A stretch of DNA of 60,557 nucleotides, from positions 1-60,557 of the forward strand of contig JAUSBW010000191.1 of assembly GCA_030651815.1 (NCBI GenBank). The letters run 5' to 3'. Position numbers and translations under genes: made by a program. The notes beneath the pieces were generated by a model that worked only from the letters and a program-made list of their open reading frames with translations, did no database searches and was not told the origin of the DNA. Origin of the DNA: Methanoregula sp. (GTDB taxonomy: Archaea > Halobacteriota > Methanomicrobia > Methanomicrobiales > Methanospirillaceae). Of the stretch, positions 1 through 9,426 are shown in pieces (the first letter of the stretch is position 1; the number at the start of each line of letters is the position of its first letter).

Positions 1-441
1 CGGAGTGATGGCTGCCTTCATCTCATCGGCTGTGATCGCTTTGTCCCTGCCAAGCTTATCGACCAGCTCGGCAAGATTCTCTTCTGAATATTTTCCGCAG
101 AGCACAACGATCTCTTCGAGTGCCGAACCTTCGAGCGGCATGAACCTGGTGTGGATACCGATGATCTTTTTCCGGTCCTCCAGTGTGGGCTCACCGATAT
201 ACACGAGCCGGTCAAACCGTCCTGCACGCAGCAGGGCCGGGTCAACAATGTCCGGGCGGTTCATTGCACCCATGACAACAACGTCCTTGAGATCCTCCAG
301 GCCATCCATCTCGGTCAAGATCTGGTTGAGCACATTGTCGCTCACGTGCGAATCGCTACTAGTGCCACGGGCAGGAGCGAGCGCATCAATCTCGTCAAAG
401 AAGATGATGGATGGCGCTACCTGCCGGGATGTTGATCCTGA
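1..441 (-). pseudogene. 5'-truncated paralogue of CDC48/VAT-type AAA+ ATPase, second ATPase domain only
   Basis: The minus strand reads in one open frame as the Walker B part of a D2 AAA+ domain ([15 protein letters not shown]), then NQILTEMDGLED, the sensor-like [22 protein letters not shown] stretch and IGEPTLEDRKK, running off the left edge. It closely parallels residues about 560-680 of the intact neighbour but differs at many DNA positions, so it is a diverged paralogue and not a recent copy. Homology starts abruptly at RQVAPSI. Walker A, D1 and the N-domain are missing, and I find no ATG, GTG or TTG in frame between here and the stop of the upstream gene. It shares the unusual MPLEGS-to-VDKLG insertion of the intact copy. 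Probably the remnant of a tandem duplicate; translation as a downstream cistron is unlikely but not excluded. Confidence 0.75.
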
Positions 442-481
442 TAGGTGGGATGATGCTCGTGAGCGGGTGAGAAAAAGAGAG

Positions 482-2905
482 TTACTGGTATTCCGGAGGC
501 TGCATCTGTACCGGAAGACCACCTTTGAAGTGCTGCTGGATTCTCTTATACTGATCAATTACCCTTTCATTCATTGTCGGGTGCACTTTCTTCTGTGCTT
601 CTTCAAAATGTTTCATTGCAACCCATTGGGATTTCTCCCTGAGAGCAAGCATTCCTGCCTCACGACAGAGTGATTCTAGATCTGCTCCAACAAATCCTTC
701 GGTTATCTGGGCAATTGTAGTTATCAGGTTATCAACCGAGGGGTCAAGGATATGCACATGATTTGCATCAAGCAAACCTGCGATTTTCCGGCGCCGGTCG
801 CAGCGGTTCATCATCTCGATATCACCTTTAGGTTCAGATCTCAGTAGATCGGCCGCTATACTCCCCTCAATAACACAATCTTTTCCAAGCTTGTCTATAG
901 CAGATTTTAGCTCATCTTCTGCAAAGCCTTCAGTAAGATCGATCAGTTCCTTAATAATTGAACCCTCTATCGGCATCCTGCGAGCATGGATGTATAAAAT
1001 CTTCTTCCGGTCTTCTAACGCTGGCTCACCGATATACACGAGCCGATCAAATCGTCCAGCCCGCAGAAGCGCCGGATCAACGATCTCCGGACGGTTCGTT
1101 GCACCCATAACCACGACATCCTTCATATCCTCCAGCCCATCCATCTCGGCGAGAATCTGATTTAACACACTTTCCACGACGTGAGAACTTGATCCTGTTT
1201 CCCCACGAGCCGGTGCAATCGAATCAATTTCATCAAAGAAAATAATTGATGGTGAAACCTGTCGGGCTTTGCGGAAAATTTCACGGACTGCCCGTTCACT
1301 TTCACCAACAAACTTCGACATTAACTGAGGACCACGAATTGCGATAAAATTCGCCCCACTCTCATTTGCTACAGCCTTTGCAATGAGCGTCTTTCCTGTG
1401 CCGGGTGGCCCATATAGGAGAATTCCCCTGGGGGGGTTGATACAGAGCGTTGCATATCGTTCGCGATCAGTAAGAGGATATTCGACTGCTTCTCGGACTT
1501 CCTCTTTTGCATATTCATGTCCACCGACATCTTCCCATTTTACATTGGGCACTTCGAGCATTACCTCGCGCATGGCACTTGGTGTGACATCTCGTTTTGC
1601 ATTCCGGAAGTCAACTGCCTTAACCTTGAGGCTTTCAAGAATTTCTTCAGGAATCTCTTTATCGTTAAGATCGATATCCGGCAAATACCGGCGCAGGGCA
1701 CGGATTGCAGCCTCACGGGCGAGTGCTGCGAGGTCAGCACCGACAAAACCGTGGGTCTGTTGGGCAATTGTTTCGAGATTTACATCCTCAGATAATGGCA
1801 TCCCTCGTGTGTGAATCTTAAGAATGTCAACGCGATCCGGCTCGCCCGGCACCCCGATCTCGATCTCCCGGTCAAACCGCCCGGGCCTGCGAAGCGCAAC
1901 ATCGATTGCATCGACGCGGTTCGTTGCACCGATGACGACCACCTGTCCCCGTTCCTCAAGCCCGTCCATCATGGTTAAGAGCTGGGCCACAACCCGACGC
2001 TCAACTTCCCCGGTCACTTCCTCGCGCCGGGGAGCAATGGAATCCAATTCGTCGATGAAGATGATTGAAGGGGAATTTTCCCGAGCCTCATCAAAAACTT
2101 CACGAAGTCTTTGTTCACTTTCACCATAGTATTTTGAAATAATTTCAGGTCCAGCAATATGTATGAAATGCGCGTTACTTGCACCAGCTACCGCTTTTGC
2201 GATCAGCGTCTTTCCGGTCCCCGGCGGACCATACAGGAGAACGCCTTTGGGAGGTTCAATACCCAGTTTCTGGAAGATCTCGGGATGATTGAGCGGGAGC
2301 TCGATTGTCTCTCTGAGCCGCTGGAGCTCATCTTTTAATCCGCCGATATCTTCGTACGAGAACCTTTTTATGCCTTCAAAACCGACTGCGGGTTTGTCCG
2401 AGAACTCAATTGTGGTATTCTTGGTGATGATGACTGCTTCTTCCGGCTCGATCTCCATGACTTTGAACGCCACGATCTGGGGCTGGAGGAACGGGAGTCC
2501 CAGCATGATCGGGACAGAATCGTTCATTGACACCGGAAAATCGATCAGCCCGTTGATCACATGCGGATTATTTGCTACCGGTATTTTTTTCGGGAGGTCT
2601 TCAGGGGGTGCAAGCACCACGCGTCTGGCTTCCACTTCCTCAGAGATTTTAATGATCCTGACCGTATCTCCGATAGCGACACCGGCATTCTGCCGGGTAA
2701 AATTATCGATCCGGACCTTGCGCTGATTCCAGTCCTCAACAAGAGCCCGCCAGACCTTGGCCACGGTCCGGCGTTTTCCCTCGATTGCGACCAGATCCCC
2801 CGGAGAGATCTTTAACAGGAGCATCGTCTCGGGATCGAGCCGGGCCTTTCCGCCACCCTGATCGCCGGGATACGCGGAATCTACTCTCAATTGCACTTCA
2901 GGCAT
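482..2905 (-). CDS. cdcH: CDC48/VAT (p97-type) AAA+ ATPase
   Basis: An 807-residue tandem AAA+ ATPase of the archaeal VAT/CDC48 family, a hexameric cytosolic unfoldase that feeds proteins to the proteasome. Order: double-psi barrel N-domain (about 1-180), D1 with [21 protein letters not shown] and an Arg-finger region (about 190-430), D2 with a second GPPGTGKT and [13 protein letters not shown] (about 465-700). The D2 lid carries about 70 extra residues between MPIEGS and [10 protein letters not shown], rich in charged helix, not typical of VAT. I chose the ATG at 2905 (MPEVQLRV), which matches the usual N-terminus. The ATG at 2920 would add five residues but lies upstream of the transcription start expected from the TATA box at 2929-2939. 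A T-rich tract follows the stop. Confidence 0.95.
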   Translation of the reverse strand: MPEVQLRVDSAYPGDQGGGKARLDPETMLLLKISPGDLVAIEGKRRTVAKVWRALVEDWNQRKVRIDNFTRQNAGVAIGDTVRIIKISEEVEARRVVLAPPEDLPKKIPVANNPHVINGLIDFPVSMNDSVPIMLGLPFLQPQIVAFKVMEIEPEEAVIITKNTTIEFSDKPAVGFEGIKRFSYEDIGGLKDELQRLRETIELPLNHPEIFQKLGIEPPKGVLLYGPPGTGKTLIAKAVAGASNAHFIHIAGPEIISKYYGESEQRLREVFDEARENSPSIIFIDELDSIAPRREEVTGEVERRVVAQLLTMMDGLEERGQVVVIGATNRVDAIDVALRRPGRFDREIEIGVPGEPDRVDILKIHTRGMPLSEDVNLETIAQQTHGFVGADLAALAREAAIRALRRYLPDIDLNDKEIPEEILESLKVKAVDFRNAKRDVTPSAMREVMLEVPNVKWEDVGGHEYAKEEVREAVEYPLTDRERYATLCINPPRGILLYGPPGTGKTLIAKAVANESGANFIAIRGPQLMSKFVGESERAVREIFRKARQVSPSIIFFDEIDSIAPARGETGSSSHVVESVLNQILAEMDGLEDMKDVVVMGATNRPEIVDPALLRAGRFDRLVYIGEPALEDRKKILYIHARRMPIEGSIIKELIDLTEGFAEDELKSAIDKLGKDCVIEGSIAADLLRSEPKGDIEMMNRCDRRRKIAGLLDANHVHILDPSVDNLITTIAQITEGFVGADLESLCREAGMLALREKSQWVAMKHFEEAQKKVHPTMNERVIDQYKRIQQHFKGGLPVQMQPPEYQ

Positions 2906-2928
2906 TACCTTAAAGGTCATATACGCAG

Positions 2929-2939
2929 GGATTTATAGG
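2929..2939 (-). promoter_or_regulatory. TATA box of cdcH in a 42-bp divergent intergenic region
   Basis: The minus strand reads CCTATAAATCC, a good archaeal TATA box. It lies about 28 bp before the ATG at 2905, so the transcript would be leaderless or nearly so. The same sequence reads ATTTATAGG on the plus strand, but it is too close to the larC start at 2948 to be its ordinary TATA box. Confidence 0.6.
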
Positions 2940-2947
2940 TACTGTAA

Positions 2948-4159
2948 ATGCGTATCCTCATTTTCGATCCCTTCCACGGCGCGGCAGGCGACATGATCAC
3001 AGCAGCCCTGCTGGACTGCGGGGCTGACCTCCCGATCGTCCTGCGGGCAATGCAGGCAGTGGTGGCAGAGCCAAAAATCTCAACCGTGACCCGGGCCGGT
3101 ATCCGGTCTGTGAAAGTGGACACCCGTGCCACCCCGGCCCACCGGACATTTTCTGAGGTGCTTGCACGCCTCGATAGTGCGGCAGGAGTTGTGCCGGCAC
3201 CTGCGCTTGCGATGGCAAGAAAAATATTTGAGCGGATCAATGCTGCGGAAGAATCTGTGCACGGGGCTCATGTTCATTTCCATGAAGTCGGGGCGGATGA
3301 CGCGATTGCTGATGTGATCGGTGCCTGCACGGCCCTTCACACTCTCACAGTTGACGGAGTGGCTGTGCTGCCAGTTGCACTCGGGCGGGGAACGGCAACC
3401 GGTTCCCACGGCACGTTCCCGATCCCTGCACCTGCAACCGCTGCGATCCTCAAAGGGACTGGCCTTGCAACGATATCCGGTCCCGATGAGGGGGAACTCT
3501 GCACACCAACCGGTGCAGCACTCCTTGCCGGATTCTCTACCATGACTCCCGCAGATCTAAACACATATACCATACTGGCAACGGGATACGGGGCAGGCAG
3601 CCGGGACACTCCGGGTACACCCAACGTGCTCCGGGCAATGATCGTCGATACAGACAATATACCTGACAAACTCCCGCAGGATACCGTAGACATACTCGAA
3701 ACCAATGTGGACGATGTGAGCGGGGAAGTGATCGCCCATACCATCGCGCTGTGCATGGAAGCCGGTGCACGGGACGCAAGTTCTATGCCGATCATCATGA
3801 AAAAAGGCAGGCCCGGTTTCCTGATCCGGGTGATCTGCCACAATGACAGGAGTGCCGCTCTTGCTGAGCTGATGGCACGCGAACTTGGCACGCTGGGCAT
3901 CCGCTGTACTCCTGCTGTGCACAGGTTCATAGCCGAACGGACACTCATCGAGATTGCGGTCACCATTAACGGTCAGACACGTACAGTGCCGGTGAAGTGC
4001 GGGTGGATGCATGGCGCCATCTACACGCTCAAGGCAGAGTTCGATCCTGCACACGACTGGGCGTGCGAACTCAAAATCCCGGTTAAAGACGTAATCCGGG
4101 CGATCGAAGATGCAGGCTGGAAAAATGTTACAAACAAACACACGGGCGGTGTACCATGA
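2948..4159 (+). CDS. larC: LarC family nickel insertion protein
   Basis: A 403-residue member of the LarC/TIGR00299 family. In lactobacilli LarC is the CTP-dependent cyclometallase that inserts nickel into the pincer nucleotide cofactor of lactate racemase. The start MRILIFDPFHGAAGDM is the family signature (FDxFxGxxGDM). A His/Glu-rich stretch follows (HGAHVHFHEVGADDAIADVIG) and then the GYGAG and ETNVDD motifs near 210-245. It is one continuous ORF, whereas the Lactobacillus gene needs a frameshift between two halves. Its stop overlaps the radB start by four bases, so the two are co-translated. No LarB or LarE lies in this window. The family call is firm; the substrate in methanogens is inference. 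Confidence 0.9.
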   Translation: MRILIFDPFHGAAGDMITAALLDCGADLPIVLRAMQAVVAEPKISTVTRAGIRSVKVDTRATPAHRTFSEVLARLDSAAGVVPAPALAMARKIFERINAAEESVHGAHVHFHEVGADDAIADVIGACTALHTLTVDGVAVLPVALGRGTATGSHGTFPIPAPATAAILKGTGLATISGPDEGELCTPTGAALLAGFSTMTPADLNTYTILATGYGAGSRDTPGTPNVLRAMIVDTDNIPDKLPQDTVDILETNVDDVSGEVIAHTIALCMEAGARDASSMPIIMKKGRPGFLIRVICHNDRSAALAELMARELGTLGIRCTPAVHRFIAERTLIEIAVTINGQTRTVPVKCGWMHGAIYTLKAEFDPAHDWACELKIPVKDVIRAIEDAGWKNVTNKHTGGVP

Positions 4160-4836
4160 AAACAGATAAACGAACCAGCGGTAATGCAGCTTTTGACCAG
4201 CTGCTGGGCGGAGGGCTCGAAGTGCGGACCATCACGCAGCTCTACGGGGAACCAGCAAGCGGGAAGAGCACGCTCTGCATCCTCGCCGCAGTCTCCTGCC
4301 TCAGGGCCGGTCACGCAGTTGCCTATATCGACTCCGAGGGTTTCTCAATCGAGCGGTTCCGGCAGATCGCAGGAGACGACACCGAGAAACTTGCCGACAA
4401 ACTCTTCCTCTTTGAGCCCATCGATTTCGAGCACCAGGGGCAGGTGATCGCCGAAGTCGAGAAGGTGTTAAAGACTCAAAAACCGCAACTGCTCGTCATG
4501 GACTCTGCCACGGCACTCTACCGCACCGATCTTGACAAGGGCAGGGATGCAATTCAGGTGCTCACCCGGCAGATGATCCACCTGTTGGGGTATGCCAAAC
4601 GCTACGAGATTCCTGTCATCATCACAAACCAGGTGTACATGGATACGGGCAAGAATACCTGGTACGGCCTTGGCGGTTTTGCACTCGAACACCTCTCGAA
4701 AGTGATCGTCCGTGTCGAGAAGACGGGTACTACCGGATGTCGCCGGGCCCGGCTGGTCAAACACCGCTCCCAGCCGGAGGGTGCATCGTTCGAGTTCGAG
4801 ATCGTTAAAGAGGGTATCACGGCAAAAATCCGATGA
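4156..4836 (+). CDS. radB: DNA repair and recombination protein RadB
   Basis: A 226-residue RecA-superfamily ATPase, the euryarchaeal RadA paralogue that modulates homologous recombination. Walker A is GEPASGKST near residue 31 and Walker B is LLVMDSA near 113. The later ITNQVYMD segment matches the L1/L2 region of RecA-like cores. It lacks the N-terminal helix-hairpin-helix domain of RadA, and its length is typical for RadB. It overlaps larC through ATGA. A T-rich tract follows, so the two-gene unit probably ends here. Confidence 0.95.
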   Translation: MKTDKRTSGNAAFDQLLGGGLEVRTITQLYGEPASGKSTLCILAAVSCLRAGHAVAYIDSEGFSIERFRQIAGDDTEKLADKLFLFEPIDFEHQGQVIAEVEKVLKTQKPQLLVMDSATALYRTDLDKGRDAIQVLTRQMIHLLGYAKRYEIPVIITNQVYMDTGKNTWYGLGGFALEHLSKVIVRVEKTGTTGCRRARLVKHRSQPEGASFEFEIVKEGITAKIR

Positions 4837-4848
4837 ATGCATCAGATT

Positions 4849-4862
4849 CTTTTTTTGTTTTT
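4849..4862 (+). terminator. T-rich termination tract after larC-radB
   Basis: A run of Ts interrupted once (CTTTTTTTGTTTTT) starts 13 bases after the radB stop. Oligo-T tracts without a hairpin are the usual archaeal terminator. Confidence 0.5.
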
Positions 4863-4930
4863 CCGGATACAAAAGATCCGTGGGAAAATTGTAATCATTA
4901 TATCAACGGAGCACGAATAATAACAGACCA

Positions 4931-6610
4931 ATGGTACTGAACAGACAGATCACCGCCCGGATAACCGATCTTTTAGTGGAACACCCTCAGGGCCTCAGCA
5001 TAACAGAGATTGTAAAAAAGATCGATATCAACCGGAACACGGCCGGGCGATACCTCGAAAACCTGCTGGTCTCCGGCCAGGTTGAGATGCGCCATTTCGG
5101 GATGGCGAAGATCTATGCCCTTTCAAACCGGATACCGCAGTCTGCAATGATCTCGATCTCTTCAGATCTGGTCATGCAGCTGGACGCTAACCTTCGGATC
5201 ATCTTTGCCAATGAGCCGTTCTTAAAGATGCTGGGCGTCCCGTCAGCAAAACTGTTCGGGAAAAATATCGAATATACGGCAGCAGTAACAGTCTTTGATG
5301 ATGCACTGGAAAATTTTATCACACATCTCAGGAACGGGGTTTTAGGAAAAGAATGGCGCAGTACGCTCACGCTGAATAACGGTGAGCAGATATTTTCCTG
5401 CCATATATATCCAATCGCTTTTATCGATGGGCGCAAAGGCGTCTCGGTTCTTTTGGAAGATGTTACTGAGTTCCAGCGAAATGAGTGCGCTTTGCGGGAG
5501 AGTGAAGACCGTTACCGCAAACTTGTAGAGATCTCTCCGGATGCGGTGATCCTTCACAGTGACGGAAAAATTATCTACGTGAACCCTGCAGCCCAAAAAC
5601 TAATTGGCGCTCAAAATCCTGAAGATATGGTAGGTAAACCGGTTCTTGATTTTATCCATCCCGGTTTTTCCGATGCTGTGAAGGCAAATATCCAGAAAGA
5701 TCTTGACGGGGAGTTATCTCCACTAATAGAATTGCAGATGCTCCGGCTCGATGGCACATCAGTGACAGTCGAAGGCAGGGGCGTTAAGACACTTATTGAT
5801 GGGAAATCTGCAATACAGGTAGCGATACGGGACATCACTGACAGAAAGCTTGCTGATCAGGCCATCCGCGAGAGTGAAGAGAGGTACCGGAGCCTGGTTG
5901 AAACCACCGGGACCGGGTATGTTATCCTTGACAAAGATAGGCATGTCACTACGGCAAACCAGGAATATATCCGGCTTACCGGCCGGTCCACACTTGCTGA
6001 AATACAAGGGAGACCGGTGACCGACTGGACTGCTCCCTATGATATCGAGAGGAATGCACACCAGGTTGAACAATGCTTCAGGATCGGGCGGGTCAGGGGT
6101 CTTGAGATCGATTACCAAAAACCGGACGGTACCATCCAGCCAATAGAGATCAATGCCTCGGTTATCCCGTCTGGTTCGGGGGATATCATCCTGACCTTGT
6201 GCCGTGACATCACGGAGCGCAAACGGGCTGAGCTGGCTGTAAGAGAGAGCGAGGAGCGGTACCGTCGCCTTCTCGAGCAGTCATTTGATGCAATCGCGAT
6301 CCATAAAAACAAAAAAATTGCTTTTTTAAATGAGAAAGCCACAAAGATTCCGGGTGCTGCAACTCCGCAGGATCTCATTGGCAGATCAATTTTTGATCTG
6401 ATTCATCCGGACTCCCGCAGGGATATAGAAGAACGCATAAGGAAAATGAGTAATGAACATGGTGTGCCTGTTCCTGTCTTAAGGGAGAAATTTTTCCGGG
6501 TTGATGGGACAACGGTAACCGTGGAAGTGATGGCAATGAGCTTCAATGATAACGGTCTTCCTGCAATTCAGGTAGTATTCCGGGAAATTGCATCTCAGGA
6601 AATAATATAA
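4931..6610 (+). CDS. Winged-helix protein with four PAS domains, no kinase domain
   Basis: A 559-residue soluble protein. Residues about 1-70 form a winged helix-turn-helix (LSITEIVKKIDINRNTAGRYLENL and a wing ending AKIYALSNR). Four PAS modules follow, near 75-185, 190-305, 315-430 and 435-555, joined by RESEERYR-type linkers. There is no histidine kinase, GGDEF or transmembrane segment. This points to a one-component sensor-regulator in which PAS domains bind a ligand, redox cofactor or partner and the winged helix binds DNA; such proteins are common in Methanomicrobia. The signal and targets cannot be read from the sequence. It stands alone between radB and the convergent dapF. Confidence 0.85.
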   Translation: MVLNRQITARITDLLVEHPQGLSITEIVKKIDINRNTAGRYLENLLVSGQVEMRHFGMAKIYALSNRIPQSAMISISSDLVMQLDANLRIIFANEPFLKMLGVPSAKLFGKNIEYTAAVTVFDDALENFITHLRNGVLGKEWRSTLTLNNGEQIFSCHIYPIAFIDGRKGVSVLLEDVTEFQRNECALRESEDRYRKLVEISPDAVILHSDGKIIYVNPAAQKLIGAQNPEDMVGKPVLDFIHPGFSDAVKANIQKDLDGELSPLIELQMLRLDGTSVTVEGRGVKTLIDGKSAIQVAIRDITDRKLADQAIRESEERYRSLVETTGTGYVILDKDRHVTTANQEYIRLTGRSTLAEIQGRPVTDWTAPYDIERNAHQVEQCFRIGRVRGLEIDYQKPDGTIQPIEINASVIPSGSGDIILTLCRDITERKRAELAVRESEERYRRLLEQSFDAIAIHKNKKIAFLNEKATKIPGAATPQDLIGRSIFDLIHPDSRRDIEERIRKMSNEHGVPVPVLREKFFRVDGTTVTVEVMAMSFNDNGLPAIQVVFREIASQEII

Positions 6611-6639
6611 CCCTTTTCGCATACGGAGAGAAGGAAAAA

Positions 6640-7458
6640 TTAAAAAGAGATTTTTCCGGAAAAGACCGTCTCCGCCGACCCTTCCATCTTTGTGCCACCT
6701 TGTAAATAAATGACCAGTGGTCCACCCTCGGTCTCCACCCGGACCGTTTCTCCCATCAGGCCGAGATGGTGAGTAACTGCCGCAGCAGCCGTTGCCCCGG
6801 TGCCGCAGGAAAGCGTTTCTCCTTCAACACCGCGCTCGAACGTGCGGATCCGTATGCTGTCCTCACCGGTCATCTGGACGAAATTCACGTTCACCCCGTT
6901 GATAAATGAGTCATGGTGGCGGATGGGCGGTGCAAGCGCTTCTACGTTCACGCTCTCCACATCATCCACCATCACTACCGCGTGCGGGACGCCGGTGTTG
7001 GCTGCATAGACATCAAAGACACCGATATGTTCCTTGTATTCCCCGTCTCCCTGCGCAGGGATATCCGGCCTGCTGAATTTCGGAGTGGGCATGCTGATGG
7101 TCGCAACGAACGTTTCGTCACGGTATGCCATGTCAACGCCGACGGGTCCTGCAAGGGTATCGATGGTGCAGGAGCCTTTCGCATAGCCGGCATCAAAGGC
7201 ATATTTTGCCAGACAGCGGATGCCGTTACCGCACATCTCCGCCTCGCTCTCATCGGGCTGGAGGATCCGCATGCGCAGGGTACCGGTTGCAGATTTCATC
7301 AGGTAAAGGACCCCGTCGGCCCCGATCCCGAACCTGCGGTCACAGAAGGTGGCCGCAAACCGGGCCTTCATGTCGTCTGGAATGATCGTCTTTTCGTATT
7401 CATCGATCAGTACAAAATCATTGCCATTGCCTTGTAATTTAGTAAACGGTATCTCCAT
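6640..7458 (-). CDS. dapF: Diaminopimelate epimerase
   Basis: A 272-residue DapF, which interconverts LL- and meso-diaminopimelate in lysine biosynthesis. Both catalytic cysteines are present: MCGNGIRC near residue 75 and LSCGTGATA near 217. The N-terminus MEIPFTKLQGNGNDFVLID is the family signature. It lies 30 bp downstream of the R15P isomerase gene on the same strand and is probably co-transcribed, although the pathways are unrelated. It converges with the PAS regulator, with 29 bp between the stops. Confidence 0.97.
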   Translation of the reverse strand: MEIPFTKLQGNGNDFVLIDEYEKTIIPDDMKARFAATFCDRRFGIGADGVLYLMKSATGTLRMRILQPDESEAEMCGNGIRCLAKYAFDAGYAKGSCTIDTLAGPVGVDMAYRDETFVATISMPTPKFSRPDIPAQGDGEYKEHIGVFDVYAANTGVPHAVVMVDDVESVNVEALAPPIRHHDSFINGVNVNFVQMTGEDSIRIRTFERGVEGETLSCGTGATAAAAVTHHLGLMGETVRVETEGGPLVIYLQGGTKMEGSAETVFSGKISF

Positions 7459-7488
7459 AGTTCCTCATTTTCTTTCTTTGTGCAATTA

Positions 7489-8463
7489 TCAGCGGTCGTT
7501 CTCCTCGCTATGTACGGTATTCATCTCAAAGGGTTTATGGAATTCCCCGATATCCCAGCCGAGATACTCCCTGATGATCACGTACGCCATCTGCGGCGGA
7601 ATTGCGCCCTGCTCGGTCACGATGAGGTCGATATACTCCGCAGGAGTGACATCAAACGCCGGGTTGCGGACGGTCACATGAGGAAGGGTACGCGCGATCT
7701 CGTCCGGCAGTACCTCTCCTGCTGCCCGTTCTTCGATCTGGATCTGCTCGCCGATGATCGTGCGGGGCGCAAACTTATAGGTCTCGGCAGCCACGAGCAC
7801 GTTCACCCGCGCTTCGTGAGCCGAGTGGGCGATCTGCGAGGAACCGATCTTGTTCACCACTGCACCATTCACCGTGACTGCATCAGCCCCGACAATGACG
7901 AGGTCAATGTCGTTGATGAACGATCGCACAGCGGAATCCACTATGAAATTTGTCCTGATGCCCGCATCGTTGAGCGTCCGGATGGTGATGAGTCCCTGGT
8001 TTCTCGGGCGCACCTCTGTGGCAAAGACCTCGATCTCTTTTCCGCTGCGGTGCGCCTCGATGATGCACCCGAGCGCCACTTCGGAGTTGCAATGCGTAAG
8101 AATCGTGTCGCCATCGCGGATATGCCGGGCCCCGAACTCTGCGATCTTCTCTACCGCATGCTGCGAGGACTGGATGAAATCATCAGCCCGTTCTACAACC
8201 CCCGCCCGCGCCTCGTCCACAGTCTTTGCCCGTCCTATACCGGCCATCACCATATGAACCGCGTTCGGGAGCGAGACTGCCGTCGGACGTGTCGAGACCA
8301 GCAGTCCGGCTGCCCGTTCCATCTCGTCAACAAATGCTGCGGTGAGCGATGCCTTTGAGCCCAGAGCCTGGGCCCGCAGGGCTTCAGCTGCTGCACGCGC
8401 AATCCTGCCCGCACCCCGAATCTCCATGCTCTTTATCTTCTCTGCAGTTTCAATAGGAAACAT
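7489..8463 (-). CDS. Ribose-1,5-bisphosphate isomerase (AMP/type III RuBisCO pathway)
   Basis: A 324-residue member of the eIF2B-alpha/MtnA-like family in its archaeal R15P isomerase branch. It converts ribose 1,5-bisphosphate to ribulose 1,5-bisphosphate for type III RuBisCO in AMP salvage. The catalytic residues expected from the Thermococcus enzyme are visible: Cys in LTHCNSEVALG and Asp in VGADAVTVNGAVVNKIGS. RuBisCO and AMP phosphorylase are not in the window. It heads a unit with dapF and diverges from the HAD gene, with 60 bp between starts. The closest alternative is methylthioribose-1-phosphate isomerase or a bona fide eIF2B subunit, both less likely. Confidence 0.88.
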   Translation of the reverse strand: MFPIETAEKIKSMEIRGAGRIARAAAEALRAQALGSKASLTAAFVDEMERAAGLLVSTRPTAVSLPNAVHMVMAGIGRAKTVDEARAGVVERADDFIQSSQHAVEKIAEFGARHIRDGDTILTHCNSEVALGCIIEAHRSGKEIEVFATEVRPRNQGLITIRTLNDAGIRTNFIVDSAVRSFINDIDLVIVGADAVTVNGAVVNKIGSSQIAHSAHEARVNVLVAAETYKFAPRTIIGEQIQIEERAAGEVLPDEIARTLPHVTVRNPAFDVTPAEYIDLIVTEQGAIPPQMAYVIIREYLGWDIGEFHKPFEMNTVHSEENDR

Positions 8464-8523
8464 TAAGCTTCATTGATTCAATGGAGATGAGAAGTACATA
8501 TAGGTTTATTACCGGGTGCTTAA

Positions 8524-9363
8524 ATGTCGGTTGCCGTAGTCTTTGACAGTGCAGGAACGCTCCTGAACACCTACCGTGTAGCAAAAGATATCCGCAACAA
8601 AAAACTGCTGCCGGGTATTGAGACCACCACCCTTACGTTCAGTTCACCGGATCGGGTTCTTGTCGTGCTGCCCGTGCACTCCAAAGAGATGATCAACACG
8701 CCGGCCGATACTATCCTCTCGGAATATCTCGTTCAGCACGAGATGGGCTTTGGTGTGAGCTGCACGCGCAAGATCACAACGGCAGAGGAAATTGGGGATG
8801 TGCTTTACACGGATAAGACTGCGCGGGTGGGCGACTTACAGGAATGCATCCGCAATGTCTGGACGGTCTGCAAAGCCGAATCGATTGTAACGTTAAACAG
8901 CGGGGCAATCATCAACATGGCGTTAGGCGCAGTCGAATTTGCCATCACTGCCGGAGGCTGGCCGTTTGACGGGGCAAAAGAGACGATCTCTGCCCTGCAC
9001 AGGATGGGCGTCCCGACCTTCATTGCATCGGGAGACCGGGTCACAAAGCTGGAGAAGATGGCAGACCATCTCGGCGTTCCCCGCGACCGGGTCTACGGGG
9101 TTGCCACACCTACGGTCAAAGCGCAGATCGTCAGTGACCTGAAGCAGGAATATGACACGGTGCTGATGGTGGGCGACGGGATCAACGATCTCTGTGCCAT
9201 GCGGAATGCCGATATAGCTATCCTCACCATCCAGCAGCCGGGCGATCGCCCTGAGGAACTCTATGCAGCAGCAGACTGCGTGGTAAAAGATGTCAGCGCT
9301 GTGCTTCCGATCGTGCAGGAACTGCTCACATCGCAGAAACTGTCAGGCGATTTGCGATCGTGA
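8524..9363 (+). CDS. HAD-superfamily protein resembling a soluble P-type ATPase catalytic domain
   Basis: A 279-residue cytosolic HAD protein. Motif I is FDSAGTL near residue 8. As in the DKTGTL of P-type ATPases, the usual second Asp is absent, here Ala. Motif II-like ASGDRVTK, a Lys in PTVKAQIV and motif IV VGDGINDLCAMRNADIAI follow in order, and the last is close to the P-type TGDGxNDxPAL motif. There are no membrane helices, so it is not a pump. It lies 63 bp upstream of atwA on the same strand, so it may be the first gene of the MCR-activation operon. Its substrate is unknown to me; phosphatase activity is inferred from the fold only. Confidence 0.8.
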   Translation: MSVAVVFDSAGTLLNTYRVAKDIRNKKLLPGIETTTLTFSSPDRVLVVLPVHSKEMINTPADTILSEYLVQHEMGFGVSCTRKITTAEEIGDVLYTDKTARVGDLQECIRNVWTVCKAESIVTLNSGAIINMALGAVEFAITAGGWPFDGAKETISALHRMGVPTFIASGDRVTKLEKMADHLGVPRDRVYGVATPTVKAQIVSDLKQEYDTVLMVGDGINDLCAMRNADIAILTIQQPGDRPEELYAAADCVVKDVSAVLPIVQELLTSQKLSGDLRS

Positions 9364-9426
9364 CGGTTGTGATGCAGCATATAAAAGGTAATATGACACC
9401 AGTACCACATTAGATACAAGGGAATT

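Noticed and set aside
7480-8358. 292-codon plus-strand reading opposite the R15P isomerase gene
   Set aside because: It is the complement of a gene with clear family motifs and catalytic residues; its own product is low-complexity and unrecognised.
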